Below are positions 8,383 to 17,896 of a DNA stretch of 64,000 bases, in pieces. The notes beneath the pieces are model-generated. The model was not told the DNA's origin. It did no database searches and worked only from the letters and a program-made list of their open reading frames with translations. The stretch's first letter is position 1, and each line of letters begins with the position of its first letter. The DNA comes from Anaerococcus octavius (GTDB taxonomy: Bacteria > Bacillota > Clostridia > Tissierellales > Peptoniphilaceae), in assembly GCF_900445265.1 (NCBI RefSeq), contig NZ_UFTA01000002.1, forward strand, positions 930,001 through 994,000, written 5' to 3'. A program made the translations under genes and the position numbers.

Positions 8383-9663
8383 TTATTTCTTCTTAAATTT
8401 GCTTATAAAAAATCCATCTGTTTTATCAATATAGTTTACATATTCTATGTAATTTTTACCATCGATTGGGATAACTTCTAAATTATCCATAGCAGATAAA
8501 TATGAAAAGCTTTCTTTATTTTCTATATTTCCAATAGTACAAGTTGAATAAACTAGAACTCCATCTTTTTTCAAATACTTAATAGCTTGATCTAAAATAT
8601 GCTTTTGTAATTCTGCTAAGGATTCTATATCTTCCATACTTCTATTGTATCTTATTTCTGGTTTTCTTCCCATAACCCCTAGTCCCGAGCAAGGTGCATC
8701 TACTAAAACATAATCAAAAGTATCTACAAATTTATTTTTACAAATACTTGCATCAAAATTAGAAAGTTCTATATTTTTAAGCCCTAACCTATCAATATTT
8801 TCTTTTATTAAAGGTAATTTATCTTTTGAAATATCATTGGCAATTATGTGAGCTTTATTATTTGTATATTCACCAATATATGAAGTTTTTGTTCCTGGAG
8901 CTGCACATAAGTCTAATATTTTACAATCATTTTTTGGATCCAATATTTCAACTGTTTTCATAGATCCTTCTTGCTGGATTGTAAATAAACCATCTTTAAA
9001 TTCATCTGTATTTACAAGACCCGCTGGGTTTAAAATTTTAAGAGCATTTTTAGATAAATGTCCATCTTCTATTTCAAATCCTTTATCTAATAGTAAATCT
9101 CGTAAACCATCCTTATCAGTTTTCAAATTATTTACTCTTATTGAGATAACTTGCTCGCTATTTATATATCTTAAAAAAGCTTTAGTATAATCCATTCCAT
9201 AATTTTTGTAAATATAACGAGTTAATTCTTCTGGTAGAGAATATCTAATGGAAAGTGATTTTATATCATCACTTTCTTTTATCTTAGAAATTTCTTTTTC
9301 GTCTCTAATAAAGTTTCTTAGGATAGCATTCACAAAGCCTTTTGATCTTCTATTTTTAAGTTTTGTTAATTCAACTAGTTCATTTACTATGGCATAGTCT
9401 TTAGTATTTAAAAAGTAAATATTATAAATACCTATTTCTAAAATAAGCAACACAGATGGATGTATTTTCTTAAGTCTAACTGTTGATAGTTTTCTTATCA
9501 TATAGTCAAGATATATCTTATTCTCTAAAACACCATATACATTTTTTGTAACAAAAGCTAAATTATTTGCAGAATCTGCTACTTTATTTATCTCATCGTT
9601 AGACTTAGCTTCTTTATATACAACTTTATATAAGATATTAAATGCTAATTCTAAATCAGTCAT
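8383..9663 (-). CDS. rsmB: 16S rRNA (cytosine-967-C5)-methyltransferase RsmB
   Basis: SAM-dependent m5C methyltransferase of 16S rRNA. The 426 residues comprise an N-terminal NusB-like RNA-binding domain (about 1-130) and a Rossmann methyltransferase domain with DLCAAPGTKT near 243, DAPCSG near 316 and the catalytic Cys of STCT near 366. Overlap of 8 bases with fmt indicates translational coupling. Confidence 0.95.
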   Translation of the reverse strand: MTDLELAFNILYKVVYKEAKSNDEINKVADSANNLAFVTKNVYGVLENKIYLDYMIRKLSTVRLKKIHPSVLLILEIGIYNIYFLNTKDYAIVNELVELTKLKNRRSKGFVNAILRNFIRDEKEISKIKESDDIKSLSIRYSLPEELTRYIYKNYGMDYTKAFLRYINSEQVISIRVNNLKTDKDGLRDLLLDKGFEIEDGHLSKNALKILNPAGLVNTDEFKDGLFTIQQEGSMKTVEILDPKNDCKILDLCAAPGTKTSYIGEYTNNKAHIIANDISKDKLPLIKENIDRLGLKNIELSNFDASICKNKFVDTFDYVLVDAPCSGLGVMGRKPEIRYNRSMEDIESLAELQKHILDQAIKYLKKDGVLVYSTCTIGNIENKESFSYLSAMDNLEVIPIDGKNYIEYVNYIDKTDGFFISKFKKK

Positions 9664-10603
9664 CTAATTTTATTCCTTTTTTAAAATCATTGCCCAACAA
9701 AAATGACTTAGTATCCATAACTTTTTTGCCAGGAAATTGTAATTTATTTATCCTAACAGCCCCATCTCCAGTACCAATTATGATATTATTTTTGCTATCT
9801 GCTTCATAAATGTAGCCAGGATTTGACTTATATTTATCTAAAATTTCTGCTTCTAAAACTTTTACATTGTCCCCTTCATAGGAAAAATATGCCTTTGGGA
9901 AGGCCACTAGGGCTCTTATTTGATTATAAATTTCGAAGCTAGATTTTTCCCAGTCTATCTTACCCATTTCTTTTGAAATTTTGGATGTATAAGTAGCCTT
10001 ATCATCATCTTGTTTGAGGCGGTTTTTATAAAGTTCATCAAAATTTAAGAGGGTATCTCTGATAGCTTTTGACCCTAGGTCTGACATTTTTTCTTCTAAG
10101 GTATAATAATCATCCTTAAAATCTACATCTACAATATTTTGCATTAAAATATCACCACTATCCATACCTTTTTCAATTAGCATAGTAGTTGGTGCTGTTT
10201 TTATATCTCCATTTAGCAAGGTAAATTGCATTGGTGCTGCTCCTCTGTATTTCGGGAGTATTGATGGATGTAGATTTATAATGCGGTCGTTAAATTCTTC
10301 TAAAAGTAACTTTCCTATTAATTGACCAAAGGCAACTACCACTATAAAATCAATTTCTAATTCTTTTAATTGATTTACAAATTCTTCTTTATTTACAGAA
10401 TCTGGTGTTTCTACAGGTATATCATTATCAAGTGCATATTGTTTAATAGGTGTTGGTGTCACTTTGTTTCTTGATCTTTTTTTGTCTTTAGATGAAACTA
10501 CTAGTTTAACATTTATATTTTCTTCTTTATAAAGAACATCCAAAGTCTGCACTGCAAACTTTGGATTGCCCATAAAACATATATTAAGCATTTTCGACTT
10601 CAT
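9656..10603 (-). CDS. fmt: Methionyl-tRNA formyltransferase
   Basis: Formylates initiator Met-tRNA using 10-formyl-THF. The 315 residues show FMGNPKFAV at the N terminus, the catalytic block NLHPSILPKYRGAAPMQ near 112 (Asn/His pair) and GMDSGDI near 145, then the C-terminal tRNA-binding domain. It overlaps def by 20 bases. The Met at residue 5 (position 10591) is an alternative start that I cannot exclude. Confidence 0.96.
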   Translation of the reverse strand: MKSKMLNICFMGNPKFAVQTLDVLYKEENINVKLVVSSKDKKRSRNKVTPTPIKQYALDNDIPVETPDSVNKEEFVNQLKELEIDFIVVVAFGQLIGKLLLEEFNDRIINLHPSILPKYRGAAPMQFTLLNGDIKTAPTTMLIEKGMDSGDILMQNIVDVDFKDDYYTLEEKMSDLGSKAIRDTLLNFDELYKNRLKQDDDKATYTSKISKEMGKIDWEKSSFEIYNQIRALVAFPKAYFSYEGDNVKVLEAEILDKYKSNPGYIYEADSKNNIIIGTGDGAVRINKLQFPGKKVMDTKSFLLGNDFKKGIKLDD

Positions 10604-11060
10604 ATGAAATCTCTTCTATATATTTATCTCTAAATAATACCCCGTTTAAGTGGTCTATTTCGTGAGATAAAATTACTGCTGGGAAACCATGAGCATCCCA
10701 GATTTGTTCTTTACCATTTTCATCTAAATATTTTACTTTAACGTGTTCTGGTCTTTTTACAGTTGCGTTAAAATTAGGTATAGAAAGACAACCTTCTACT
10801 CCTACTTGTTCTCCATCAGCTTCTATAATTTCTGGATTGATTAGTTTTACAAGACCAGTGACTTCGTCATGTGGATCTACCACTATAACACGTTTTAATA
10901 TTCCTACTTGAGGAGCTGCTAGGCCTACTCCATCGGCTTGATACATTGTCTCGCCCATATCATCTAATAATACTTTTATTCTTTCAGTAACTTTTGGGAC
11001 TTCCCTGCATTCTTTTCTAAGAATAGGGTCGCCTTCAATTCTTATATTTCTTATAGCCAT
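10584..11060 (-). CDS. def: Peptide deformylase
   Basis: Removes the N-formyl group from nascent proteins and is paired with fmt. It is a 158-residue metalloenzyme with the three diagnostic motifs GVGLAAPQVG near 43, EGCLSIP near 88 (metal Cys) and HEIDHLNG near 131 (two metal His and catalytic Glu). It is the first gene of the operon that runs to rpe, with a good ribosome site (AGGAGG) before the ATG. Confidence 0.97.
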   Translation of the reverse strand: MAIRNIRIEGDPILRKECREVPKVTERIKVLLDDMGETMYQADGVGLAAPQVGILKRVIVVDPHDEVTGLVKLINPEIIEADGEQVGVEGCLSIPNFNATVKRPEHVKVKYLDENGKEQIWDAHGFPAVILSHEIDHLNGVLFRDKYIEEISYEVENA

Positions 11061-11106
11061 TAGGTTCCTCCTATTTAATCATATTTTACTTTTTGCTTTA
11101 TTTTAT

Positions 11107-14100
11107 TCAATTTTCATCAAAGTCTATAGAATATACTTTGCTTATTCCATCATCTCCTATAGTCACACCATGAATTTTTTCTGCTAATTGCATGGTTATT
11201 TGCCTATGAGTAATCATTATAAATTGCGAGTTAAGAGATAGTGATTTTAAATAATCTATATATCTTTTTATATTTGTTTCATCTAAGGCTGCATCTATCT
11301 CATCTAAAATTGCAAATGGAGCTGGATTTGTCTCAAAAATTGCAAATAAAAGTGCAACAGCCGTCAATGCTTTTTCTCCACCCGAAAGTAAGGAAATAGA
11401 TTTAAGAGATTTTGATGGTGGGCGTGCTTCTATTTCCACGCCAGCTAAAAGCTCATCATTACTATCTAGTCTTAATCTAGCATCTCCGCCCATAAATAAG
11501 ATTTTAAATATTTCAGAAAATCTAGTATTTATAATATCAAATTTTTTCTTAAACTCATCTTTCATTTCATCTTCTAAGGCCTTAATTAATTTTTCAATAT
11601 TAGCTTTTGACTCTTCTAAATCTTTTAGCTGATTATTTATAAAGTCAAATTCTTCTTTGGTTTGCTTATAATTTTCTAATGAATCAGCTGTGAAATATCC
11701 TATATTATTTATTTTCTTTTGCAAGTTTATTAGCTCTGATTTATTTATATTCTTAATATCAGCATCTTTATAAGTTTTTTCAAGCTCATTTATTTCTTTA
11801 CTTAAAAATGGTTTTATTTCGTCTAATAAGTTGTCATAATCTTTTTTTACTGACTCTAACTTATAGGTTAGCTCTACTTTTTTGATATTCAATTTATTAA
11901 GTTCTTCTTCTAATTCACTTGCTTGATTAACTAACTTTGAATTTTCTTGATTAGATTTATTAAGTATTTCATTTCTATCTTCTAGCTTAGATTCAAGATC
12001 TTTTATATCATTTGATAGTTTTTTTATTTGACTTACTAATTTATTATTTTTTTCTTCAGTGTCAGCTATTAATTTTTCAGTTTCTAGCTTTAATTTACTC
12101 TCTATCTTCTTGCTTTCAGACAAATTAGCTAATTCCGCTTTTAAAGCTGATATGTTATTTTCAATCATATTTATGTCACGATTTAAAATTTCAACTCTAT
12201 TTTCGTTTTTATTTAAATCTTTCTCTAAAACTTTGATTTGTTTTTCATTATCATTTACTTGTGCATAATAATTTTTTAATAAAGATTCATATTTAACTTT
12301 TTTATTCTTTAATTCATTTAAGTCTATATAATCTATATCCTTATCAATAAATTCCAAATCCTTATTTAATTCTTCTTTTTGATCTTTGAGACTATGAAGC
12401 TTATAAGAAAGATTGGATATCTCGTTATTTATTTCATTAATGGATTTTTTAAAAAATTCAAAATCACTTATCTCTTGTTTTTCATCTGCAAGTAATTTAT
12501 TTTTATGATTAAGTAAATTATCAAATTCACCCTTAATAGCAATATTTTTATCTTTTAATTCAGTGATTTTTTTCTTAGTTTGATCTAATTTTTTATTTCG
12601 ATTTAATAGATTAGTATTTGTTTTTTTATTTTTATTAGAACCAGCAACCATAGAACCCCAGCTATTTATAACATCTAAGTCTAAGCTGATAATCCTATAA
12701 CCATTTATTTTTTTCGATAGATTAGTTGCATCTTCAATATCTTTTACTACTACTGTTGATCCTAAAAAATGATTTATAATTCCAGAATATTTTGGGTCAA
12801 AATCTAATAGTTCATATGCCATAGCAATAACTTCTGGCTCATTCGGACTTGATTTTTGATATGATTTTATAGAATCAATTGGTAAAAAAGTGATGCGCCC
12901 AATATTATTTTTATTTACAAACTTGATTAATTGTTTACTATCATCCTTACTTCTTGTGACAATATTTTGAACAGCCTGTCCCATCAAATTGTCTATTATT
13001 TCTTCATAGCCATTTTTTACACTGATTAAATTTGCTAAGGTATCTTCATATAGATAATCAAGATTATCTGCCTTTGTTTTGTTTAAAAAATTTTGTATAG
13101 AATAAAAATATCCTTCATTGGATTCTAACAAATTTTTATTAAATCTATATTCATTTATAGCTGTTTTTAATTCAATACTTACATTATTTAGTTGTTTTTG
13201 ACGATTATCTATATCTTTATCAATTTTTTGTAAATCACTTTTTGTTGTATTAATTAGATTGCTAATTTTGTCACTAGTTTCTAGGTCTTTTATTTTTTTA
13301 TCTGACAGTTTATTTAAATTATTATTTAACTTATCTATTTCCAAATCTATCTTTTTAATTTTTTCTTTATTTTGTGCTAGTTGTTGGCTTCTTTTTTCAT
13401 TTAAAAGCTCATTAGTTTTTGCATTTATCTCTAAATCATATATTTGCTTATCTAATATATCATGATCTTTTTTAATTGTCTTTATATCTAGCATTAACTT
13501 GTTATTTTTTTCATTTACTTCAGCAATATTTTTTTTAAGACTTTCAATATAAGACTTAGCTGCTTCTATTTCACTATTTTTACTTGCAAAATTTTCTTGA
13601 TTGCTAGACAATTTATGGCTAAGTTCTTCATATTTTTTATTATTTGATAAAAGATTTTCTATAATTCTATCTAAATCCTTTTTATTATAATCAAGTTCCT
13701 TACTATTTAATTCAATTTTATTTTTATTATTAGCTATAGTTTTATTTGATTTAGCAAGTTTATTTTCAATATTTTCTTTCTGTGTAGTTAAGCTTTGCAA
13801 ATGATCATTGTATGGATTTAGTTCATTTTTTATTTTTTCTAGACTATTATCTTTATCGTCAATATTTTCAAAAATATTTTTAACTTCTTTGTCTAAAATA
13901 TTTTTTGATTTTATAAGATTATTTGATTTTTCTTTTAAATATCCATAAGCTTTTTTGTCTAAGTTTCTTGTTAATTCATGCCACTTTTCAAAATTCTTTG
14001 CTTCTACTGACAATTTTTCCAAATCTTTGGACTTATATTCCCATTCACGCTCAATTATTTCTAAATCATCACTAACTTTTGTAAGCTTTTTGCTAGCTTC

Positions 14101-14625
14101 ATCTCTCCTATATTTGTGTTTAGAAATCCCACTTGCTTCTTCAAAAAGCGCTCTTCTTTGTAGATTTGATGAGCTAATTATTTCATCAATGCGACCTTGA
14201 CCTATAAGAGAATATCCTTCTTTGCCTATGCCTGTATCTAAAAATAATTCTCTTATATCTTTTAGCCTAACTTTTTTACCATTTACTTTATATTCATTTT
14301 CTCCGTCACGATATATTCGCCTTGATATTACAACTTTATCGTATTCTACAGGTAAGGAATGATCTTCGTTTGAGAAGTTTAAATTTACTTCTGCAAGATT
14401 CATAGAATTTTTTCCACCATTAGCTTGGAAAATAACATCATTCATTTTTGATCCACGTAGGGATTTAACAGATTGTTCACCTAAAACCCATCTAATGGCA
14501 TCAGAAATATTTGATTTTCCAGAACCATTTGGTCCTACTATAGCTGTAATTTGCTTTTCAAATGGTATTATTGTTTTGTTAGCAAAGGACTTAAATCCTT
14601 TTAGTTCAATACTTTCGAGTCTAAT
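11107..14625 (-). CDS. smc: Chromosome partition protein SMC, apparently starting at ATT
   Basis: SMC is the ATPase of the bacterial condensin that loads on ParB sites and compacts and separates chromosomes. The first ATG in frame is at 14445, but the frame stays open to a stop at 14632-14634. The upstream 60 codons encode the conserved head: ELKGFKSFANKT and Walker A GPNGSGKS. Between that stop and 14445 there is no ATG, GTG or TTG in frame. An ATT at 14625-14623 preceded by GGTGAT at 7 bases fits best and gives 1172 residues, the family length. Then follow long coiled coils around a hinge (about 500-650), LSGGEKAL and Walker B AILDEIDAALDE. It overlaps the restored radical SAM gene by 25 bases. 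Confidence 0.9.
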   Translation of the reverse strand: MRLESIELKGFKSFANKTIIPFEKQITAIVGPNGSGKSNISDAIRWVLGEQSVKSLRGSKMNDVIFQANGGKNSMNLAEVNLNFSNEDHSLPVEYDKVVISRRIYRDGENEYKVNGKKVRLKDIRELFLDTGIGKEGYSLIGQGRIDEIISSSNLQRRALFEEASGISKHKYRRDEASKKLTKVSDDLEIIEREWEYKSKDLEKLSVEAKNFEKWHELTRNLDKKAYGYLKEKSNNLIKSKNILDKEVKNIFENIDDKDNSLEKIKNELNPYNDHLQSLTTQKENIENKLAKSNKTIANNKNKIELNSKELDYNKKDLDRIIENLLSNNKKYEELSHKLSSNQENFASKNSEIEAAKSYIESLKKNIAEVNEKNNKLMLDIKTIKKDHDILDKQIYDLEINAKTNELLNEKRSQQLAQNKEKIKKIDLEIDKLNNNLNKLSDKKIKDLETSDKISNLINTTKSDLQKIDKDIDNRQKQLNNVSIELKTAINEYRFNKNLLESNEGYFYSIQNFLNKTKADNLDYLYEDTLANLISVKNGYEEIIDNLMGQAVQNIVTRSKDDSKQLIKFVNKNNIGRITFLPIDSIKSYQKSSPNEPEVIAMAYELLDFDPKYSGIINHFLGSTVVVKDIEDATNLSKKINGYRIISLDLDVINSWGSMVAGSNKNKKTNTNLLNRNKKLDQTKKKITELKDKNIAIKGEFDNLLNHKNKLLADEKQEISDFEFFKKSINEINNEISNLSYKLHSLKDQKEELNKDLEFIDKDIDYIDLNELKNKKVKYESLLKNYYAQVNDNEKQIKVLEKDLNKNENRVEILNRDINMIENNISALKAELANLSESKKIESKLKLETEKLIADTEEKNNKLVSQIKKLSNDIKDLESKLEDRNEILNKSNQENSKLVNQASELEEELNKLNIKKVELTYKLESVKKDYDNLLDEIKPFLSKEINELEKTYKDADIKNINKSELINLQKKINNIGYFTADSLENYKQTKEEFDFINNQLKDLEESKANIEKLIKALEDEMKDEFKKKFDIINTRFSEIFKILFMGGDARLRLDSNDELLAGVEIEARPPSKSLKSISLLSGGEKALTAVALLFAIFETNPAPFAILDEIDAALDETNIKRYIDYLKSLSLNSQFIMITHRQITMQLAEKIHGVTIGDDGISKVYSIDFDEN

Positions 14626-14820
14626 AGTAAATCACCGCCGTAGTTTTCTTTTACATAGTTCTCTATAAATCTATCCACATTAAATTCTATTTTTTTATCG
14701 TTATATAGGATAAATTCTTTGTTGCTTGCTTTAAATTTCAACTTTATTTTGTATTTATTGTAAAAGTACTCTTTATTAGCTTTATTATTGCCAGCAATTA
14801 ATGAAATATTACGATTATTT
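14601..14820 (-). pseudogene. Out-of-frame C-terminal domain of the radical SAM gene
   Basis: In the frame shifted by one base, this segment encodes about 72 residues beginning NNRNISLIAGNNKANKEYF, matching the usual C-terminal domain of this radical SAM family (NNRNIS...G.KK.N..YF). The join needs one extra A in the minus-strand run AAA (plus strand TTT at 14818-14820), which would give LTILQ-NNRNIS. The frame ends at TAA, 14601-14603. The sequence is otherwise undamaged, so the lesion is either very recent or artefactual. Confidence 0.8.
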
Positions 14821-15697
14821 GTAAAATTGTTAGCTGGTCTTCTAAGCTATTACAATTTATAATTTCTTCAATATATTTTCTATATATCTCTGCTTCTACC
14901 AATTGTCTAAAAGCTGGATGAAAAGGACCTGCAACTACATCCGCTCCTTCATTTATATTCTCAGTTGTCTGCAAGCCTATCCTTATAATATTTACCCCCG
15001 CATATTTATATAGCATAGCAGCCTCAGCAGAAATTTTTACTGCTTGATCGATTGTTAAAGGATGGTATATATCTTCATTATATAACACCTCTAATTTTGT
15101 ATCTTTTATGACAAGTGTTGGATAAATTCTAACAATATCTGGACCTATTTTTATAGATTTTATAACTGTATCTATTGTTTTTTTATAAGTATCATTAAAA
15201 AGTCCAGGCATGATTTGGTGACCTAAGGTAAATCCATAATCTTTTATCATTTGTGAAGCTTCATAGCTTGTCTTTACACTATGACCACGTTCATTAGCAT
15301 CTAAAACATCTTGGCTTAAAGATTGAATACCCAGCTCTATTATATCTACCTTATATTCTTTTAAGATATTAAGAATAGAATTATTTATATAATCAGGTCT
15401 AGTTGAAAGTCTGATTCTATCAATAATTCCCTTCTCTTTATATTCTTTTGCAATTTCTAAGTAGCCTACCATTACATCTTTATCAAGTCCTGTAAAGGAT
15501 CCACCAAAAAATGCAATTTCTTTTAAATTGTTATTTTTAGGAAAATACGCTAAATTTTTTTCTATTTCACCTATCACCTTGCTAGGCTCCATCTTATCCT
15601 TATAATTTGTAATTTTTATTTGATTACAAAAAGCACAATCATGTGGGCAACCTAAAAAGGGAATGAATATGGGTATTATATACTCTTTTTTAGTCAT
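14798..15697 (-). CDS. Radical SAM protein (Elp3-like N-terminal class), frameshifted before its C-terminal domain
   Basis: Residues 17-24 are the iron-sulfur motif CPHDCAFC, followed by FFGGSFTG and a TIM-barrel radical SAM core that resembles the small bacterial Elp3-like proteins often found beside rnc and smc. Substrate unknown. The open frame ends at residue 299 with an atypical tail. A +1 reading restores the expected C-terminal domain (see 14601-14820). The gene overlaps the end of rnc by 8 bases. It may be a true pseudogene, a sequencing error in an A run, or a recoded gene; I cannot tell which. Confidence 0.85.
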   Translation of the reverse strand: MTKKEYIIPIFIPFLGCPHDCAFCNQIKITNYKDKMEPSKVIGEIEKNLAYFPKNNNLKEIAFFGGSFTGLDKDVMVGYLEIAKEYKEKGIIDRIRLSTRPDYINNSILNILKEYKVDIIELGIQSLSQDVLDANERGHSVKTSYEASQMIKDYGFTLGHQIMPGLFNDTYKKTIDTVIKSIKIGPDIVRIYPTLVIKDTKLEVLYNEDIYHPLTIDQAVKISAEAAMLYKYAGVNIIRIGLQTTENINEGADVVAGPFHPAFRQLVEAEIYRKYIEEIINCNSLEDQLTILQIIVIFH

Positions 15698-16400
15698 TTT
15701 TTATTCTTTCATAAGCGTTTTTCGCTGCATCTTGTTCTGCTTTTTTCTTATTCTTACCAATACCTGTTGCTAATACTTTATTTCCTACCTTTACTTGCAT
15801 AGTAAATAGCTTATCGTGTTCTGGTCCTTCTTGTTTAACTAAGGTATATCTTAATATTTTTTTGTCATGGGCATTGTGGTATTCTTGAAGCTTAGTTTTA
15901 TAATCATTAAAAATAGTATCATCATCAATTATTTCTTTTGCATCTTCCATATAATTTTCTACTAAAAATTTATATAGATAGGCAAAACCTGCATCTAAAT
16001 AGATTGCAGCACAAACAGCTTCAAATGTATCTGCTTTTACATGTTTTTTTAGCTGACCCCCATGTTGTTTTTCACCTTTGCCAAAATTTAAATAACTTGT
16101 TAAATCATATTTTTCACTAGCTTTGGCAAAAGAATCAGTGCATACTAGGCGTGATCTGGTTTTAGTAAGCCAACCTTCGGGTTTATTATTATAATTTTTA
16201 AATAAAACTTCACTAACTACTAAGTCTAATACACTATCTCCTAGAAATTCTAAACGCTCATTAGATTTTGCTTTTATCTTTGCTTCATTTGTATAGGAAG
16301 AATGAGTAAAGGCTACATCTATCAATGATTTATCATTGAATGTGTAGCCAATCTTATCTTCAAATTCTTTAATTTGTTCTAAACGTGCTTGTGATATCAT
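15690..16400 (-). CDS. rnc: Ribonuclease III
   Basis: Double-strand-specific endoribonuclease for rRNA precursors and structured mRNAs. The 236 residues include the signature ERLEFLGDSVLDL near 43 with catalytic Glu/Asp, the second metal motif DTFEAVCAAIYLDAG near 116, and a C-terminal dsRNA-binding domain (about 160-234, ending GKNKKKAEQDAAKNA). It follows acpP with overlapping stop and start. Confidence 0.97.
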   Translation of the reverse strand: MISQARLEQIKEFEDKIGYTFNDKSLIDVAFTHSSYTNEAKIKAKSNERLEFLGDSVLDLVVSEVLFKNYNNKPEGWLTKTRSRLVCTDSFAKASEKYDLTSYLNFGKGEKQHGGQLKKHVKADTFEAVCAAIYLDAGFAYLYKFLVENYMEDAKEIIDDDTIFNDYKTKLQEYHNAHDKKILRYTLVKQEGPEHDKLFTMQVKVGNKVLATGIGKNKKKAEQDAAKNAYERIKND

Positions 16401-16624
16401 TAAAGTTTACTCTCTATAAGACTTGCTATATCATCTAGAGTTTCAATTTCATCTAGTTCATCTTCTTCAAATTCTATGCCATATTTTTCTTCAATAAGCA
16501 TAATGAAATCAAGCATATCAATAGAATCTATGTCAAGGTCTGATAATTTTGTACTCATATCTAATTCAGTAAAATCTATATCAAGATTGTTATTAGCAAG
16601 TTGTGTTAACTCATCTATTACCAT
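16400..16624 (-). CDS. acpP: Acyl carrier protein
   Basis: Small acidic carrier that holds growing acyl chains on phosphopantetheine for fatty acid synthesis. The 74 residues contain the attachment site DIDSIDML (Ser near residue 34), with Ile where Leu is commonest in the DSL motif. It overlaps plsX by 14 bases and rnc by a stop/start overlap, the common plsX-acpP-rnc order. Confidence 0.95.
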   Translation of the reverse strand: MVIDELTQLANNNLDIDFTELDMSTKLSDLDIDSIDMLDFIMLIEEKYGIEFEEDELDEIETLDDIASLIESKL

Positions 16625-17597
16625 TTAATTCTCCTTCAATTTTTTCTATTACATTCATATCTATATAATTTAATAAGCCCAAGATTGCATTTGAAAATGC
16701 TGTTGCATTTGTATTTCCGTGGGCTTTATATACATAAGATTTTACCCCAAGTAAAGGTGCTCCTCCAACTTCATCTGGGCTAAATTTACCTGCTAATGAT
16801 TTGATATCATTTTTTAGTATTGCTCCTGCAATTTTGTTCTTATTGGATTTATAAATTATTTTTTTAAGCTCTGATCCAACAGATTTTAAAACGCCTTCTG
16901 CTGTTTTTACAGCTATATTTCCATCAAAACCATCTGCAACTATTACATTTACTTTTCCATAAAATAAGTCACGAGCTTCAATATTTCCAGTAAAATTCAT
17001 ATTAGAATCTTTTAAAAGTTTGTAGCTTTCTTTACTAAGAGCATTCCCTTTATGTTCTTCAACTCCTACATTTAATAGACCAATTTTGGGATTATTCACA
17101 TTCATTACGTTTTCTAAGTATACTTTTCCCATTAAAGCAAATTCGTATAAAAATTCTGCTTTACAGTCCATATTTGCTCCAGTATCCATTAAAAGTGTAA
17201 TCTCATCATTTAATGATGGAACTCCTACCGCTAGGCAAGCTCTTTTTATACCCGGTATTCTACCTAGAATAAATAATCCGCCAGCAAGTAGTGCTCCTGT
17301 AGAACCAGCTGAAATTAATCCATCATATCCATCTTCTTTTAATTTTTCATATGCTAAAACTATGGAAGCATCCTTTTTTCTTCTTATAGATCTTACTGGA
17401 TCTTCATCGTTTGAAATAAACTCATTTGTAGGAAGTATTTCATAGTTTTTTATTCTATCACGAACTAATAATTTTATTTCTCTATCATTTCCTACAAAAA
17501 CCGGTATAAAATCTCTTGTTTCAAGGGCTTTAATGGTCCCTTCTATTATGGGTTCTACTCCTCCATCCGCTCCAAAAGTATCAATTAATATTTTCAT
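16611..17597 (-). CDS. plsX: Phosphate acyltransferase PlsX
   Basis: Makes acyl-phosphate from acyl-ACP for the PlsX/PlsY phospholipid route. The 328 residues have the family pattern: DTFGADGGVEP at the N terminus, SAGSTGALLAGG near 101, DTGANMDC near 138, VADGFDGNIAVK near 221. The usual DAMGGD opening is here DTFGAD. It directly follows rpmF, separated by a terminator hairpin that probably allows partial read-through. Confidence 0.95.
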   Translation of the reverse strand: MKILIDTFGADGGVEPIIEGTIKALETRDFIPVFVGNDREIKLLVRDRIKNYEILPTNEFISNDEDPVRSIRRKKDASIVLAYEKLKEDGYDGLISAGSTGALLAGGLFILGRIPGIKRACLAVGVPSLNDEITLLMDTGANMDCKAEFLYEFALMGKVYLENVMNVNNPKIGLLNVGVEEHKGNALSKESYKLLKDSNMNFTGNIEARDLFYGKVNVIVADGFDGNIAVKTAEGVLKSVGSELKKIIYKSNKNKIAGAILKNDIKSLAGKFSPDEVGGAPLLGVKSYVYKAHGNTNATAFSNAILGLLNYIDMNVIEKIEGELNGNR

Positions 17598-17619
17598 ATT
17601 TTCCTCTTTTTTTGTATAA

Positions 17620-17646
17620 AAAAAGATAGTGCTAAAACACTATCTT
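17620..17646 (-). terminator. Terminator or attenuating hairpin after rpmF
   Basis: A minus-strand stem of about 9 bp (AAGATAGTG/CACTATCTT), followed by a run of T, overlaps the rpmF stop. plsX follows within 25 bases with no obvious promoter of its own, so this likely sets an rpmF/plsX expression ratio rather than blocking transcription fully. Confidence 0.7.
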
Positions 17647-17824
17647 ATTCTACATCAATTATTGCTTGGCCTTTATATTCTCCACAGTTTGGGCAAACTC
17701 TGTGAGCAAGTTTTGGCTCATGGCAATTTGGACACTCAACATAGTTTGATCTGTTCAAAGTATAAGCTGAGGCTCTTCTTTTATTTTTTCTAGTTTTTGA
17801 TGTTCTTCTTTTTGGTACTGCCAT
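17645..17824 (-). CDS. rpmF: 50S ribosomal protein L32
   Basis: Large-subunit ribosomal protein, 59 residues, opening [19 protein letters not shown] zinc ribbon is formed by CPNC (near 38) and CPNC (near 51). The open frame extends ten codons further upstream, but GGAGGTG stands just before the ATG at 17824 and the conserved protein starts there, so I take that start. Confidence 0.97.
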   Translation of the reverse strand: MAVPKRRTSKTRKNKRRASAYTLNRSNYVECPNCHEPKLAHRVCPNCGEYKGQAIIDVE

Positions 17825-17862
17825 CGTTACACCTCCTCTTATCAGTTTTAGCAATCTTTTAT

Positions 17863-17891
17863 ATTATATATTGACTTATCCCCGATGTCAA
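17863..17891 (-). promoter_or_regulatory. Consensus sigma-A promoter of rpmF-plsX-acpP
   Basis: TTGACA (17891-17886) and TATAAT (17868-17863) are both perfect and exactly 17 bases apart, 39 bases before the rpmF start. No operator of the FapR type was recognised. Confidence 0.9.
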
Positions 17892-17896
17892 GGTAT

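Noticed and set aside
17655-17824. CxxC-rich L32 as evidence for plasmid or phage DNA
   Set aside because: It is an ordinary zinc-binding ribosomal protein in its normal rpmF-plsX context.
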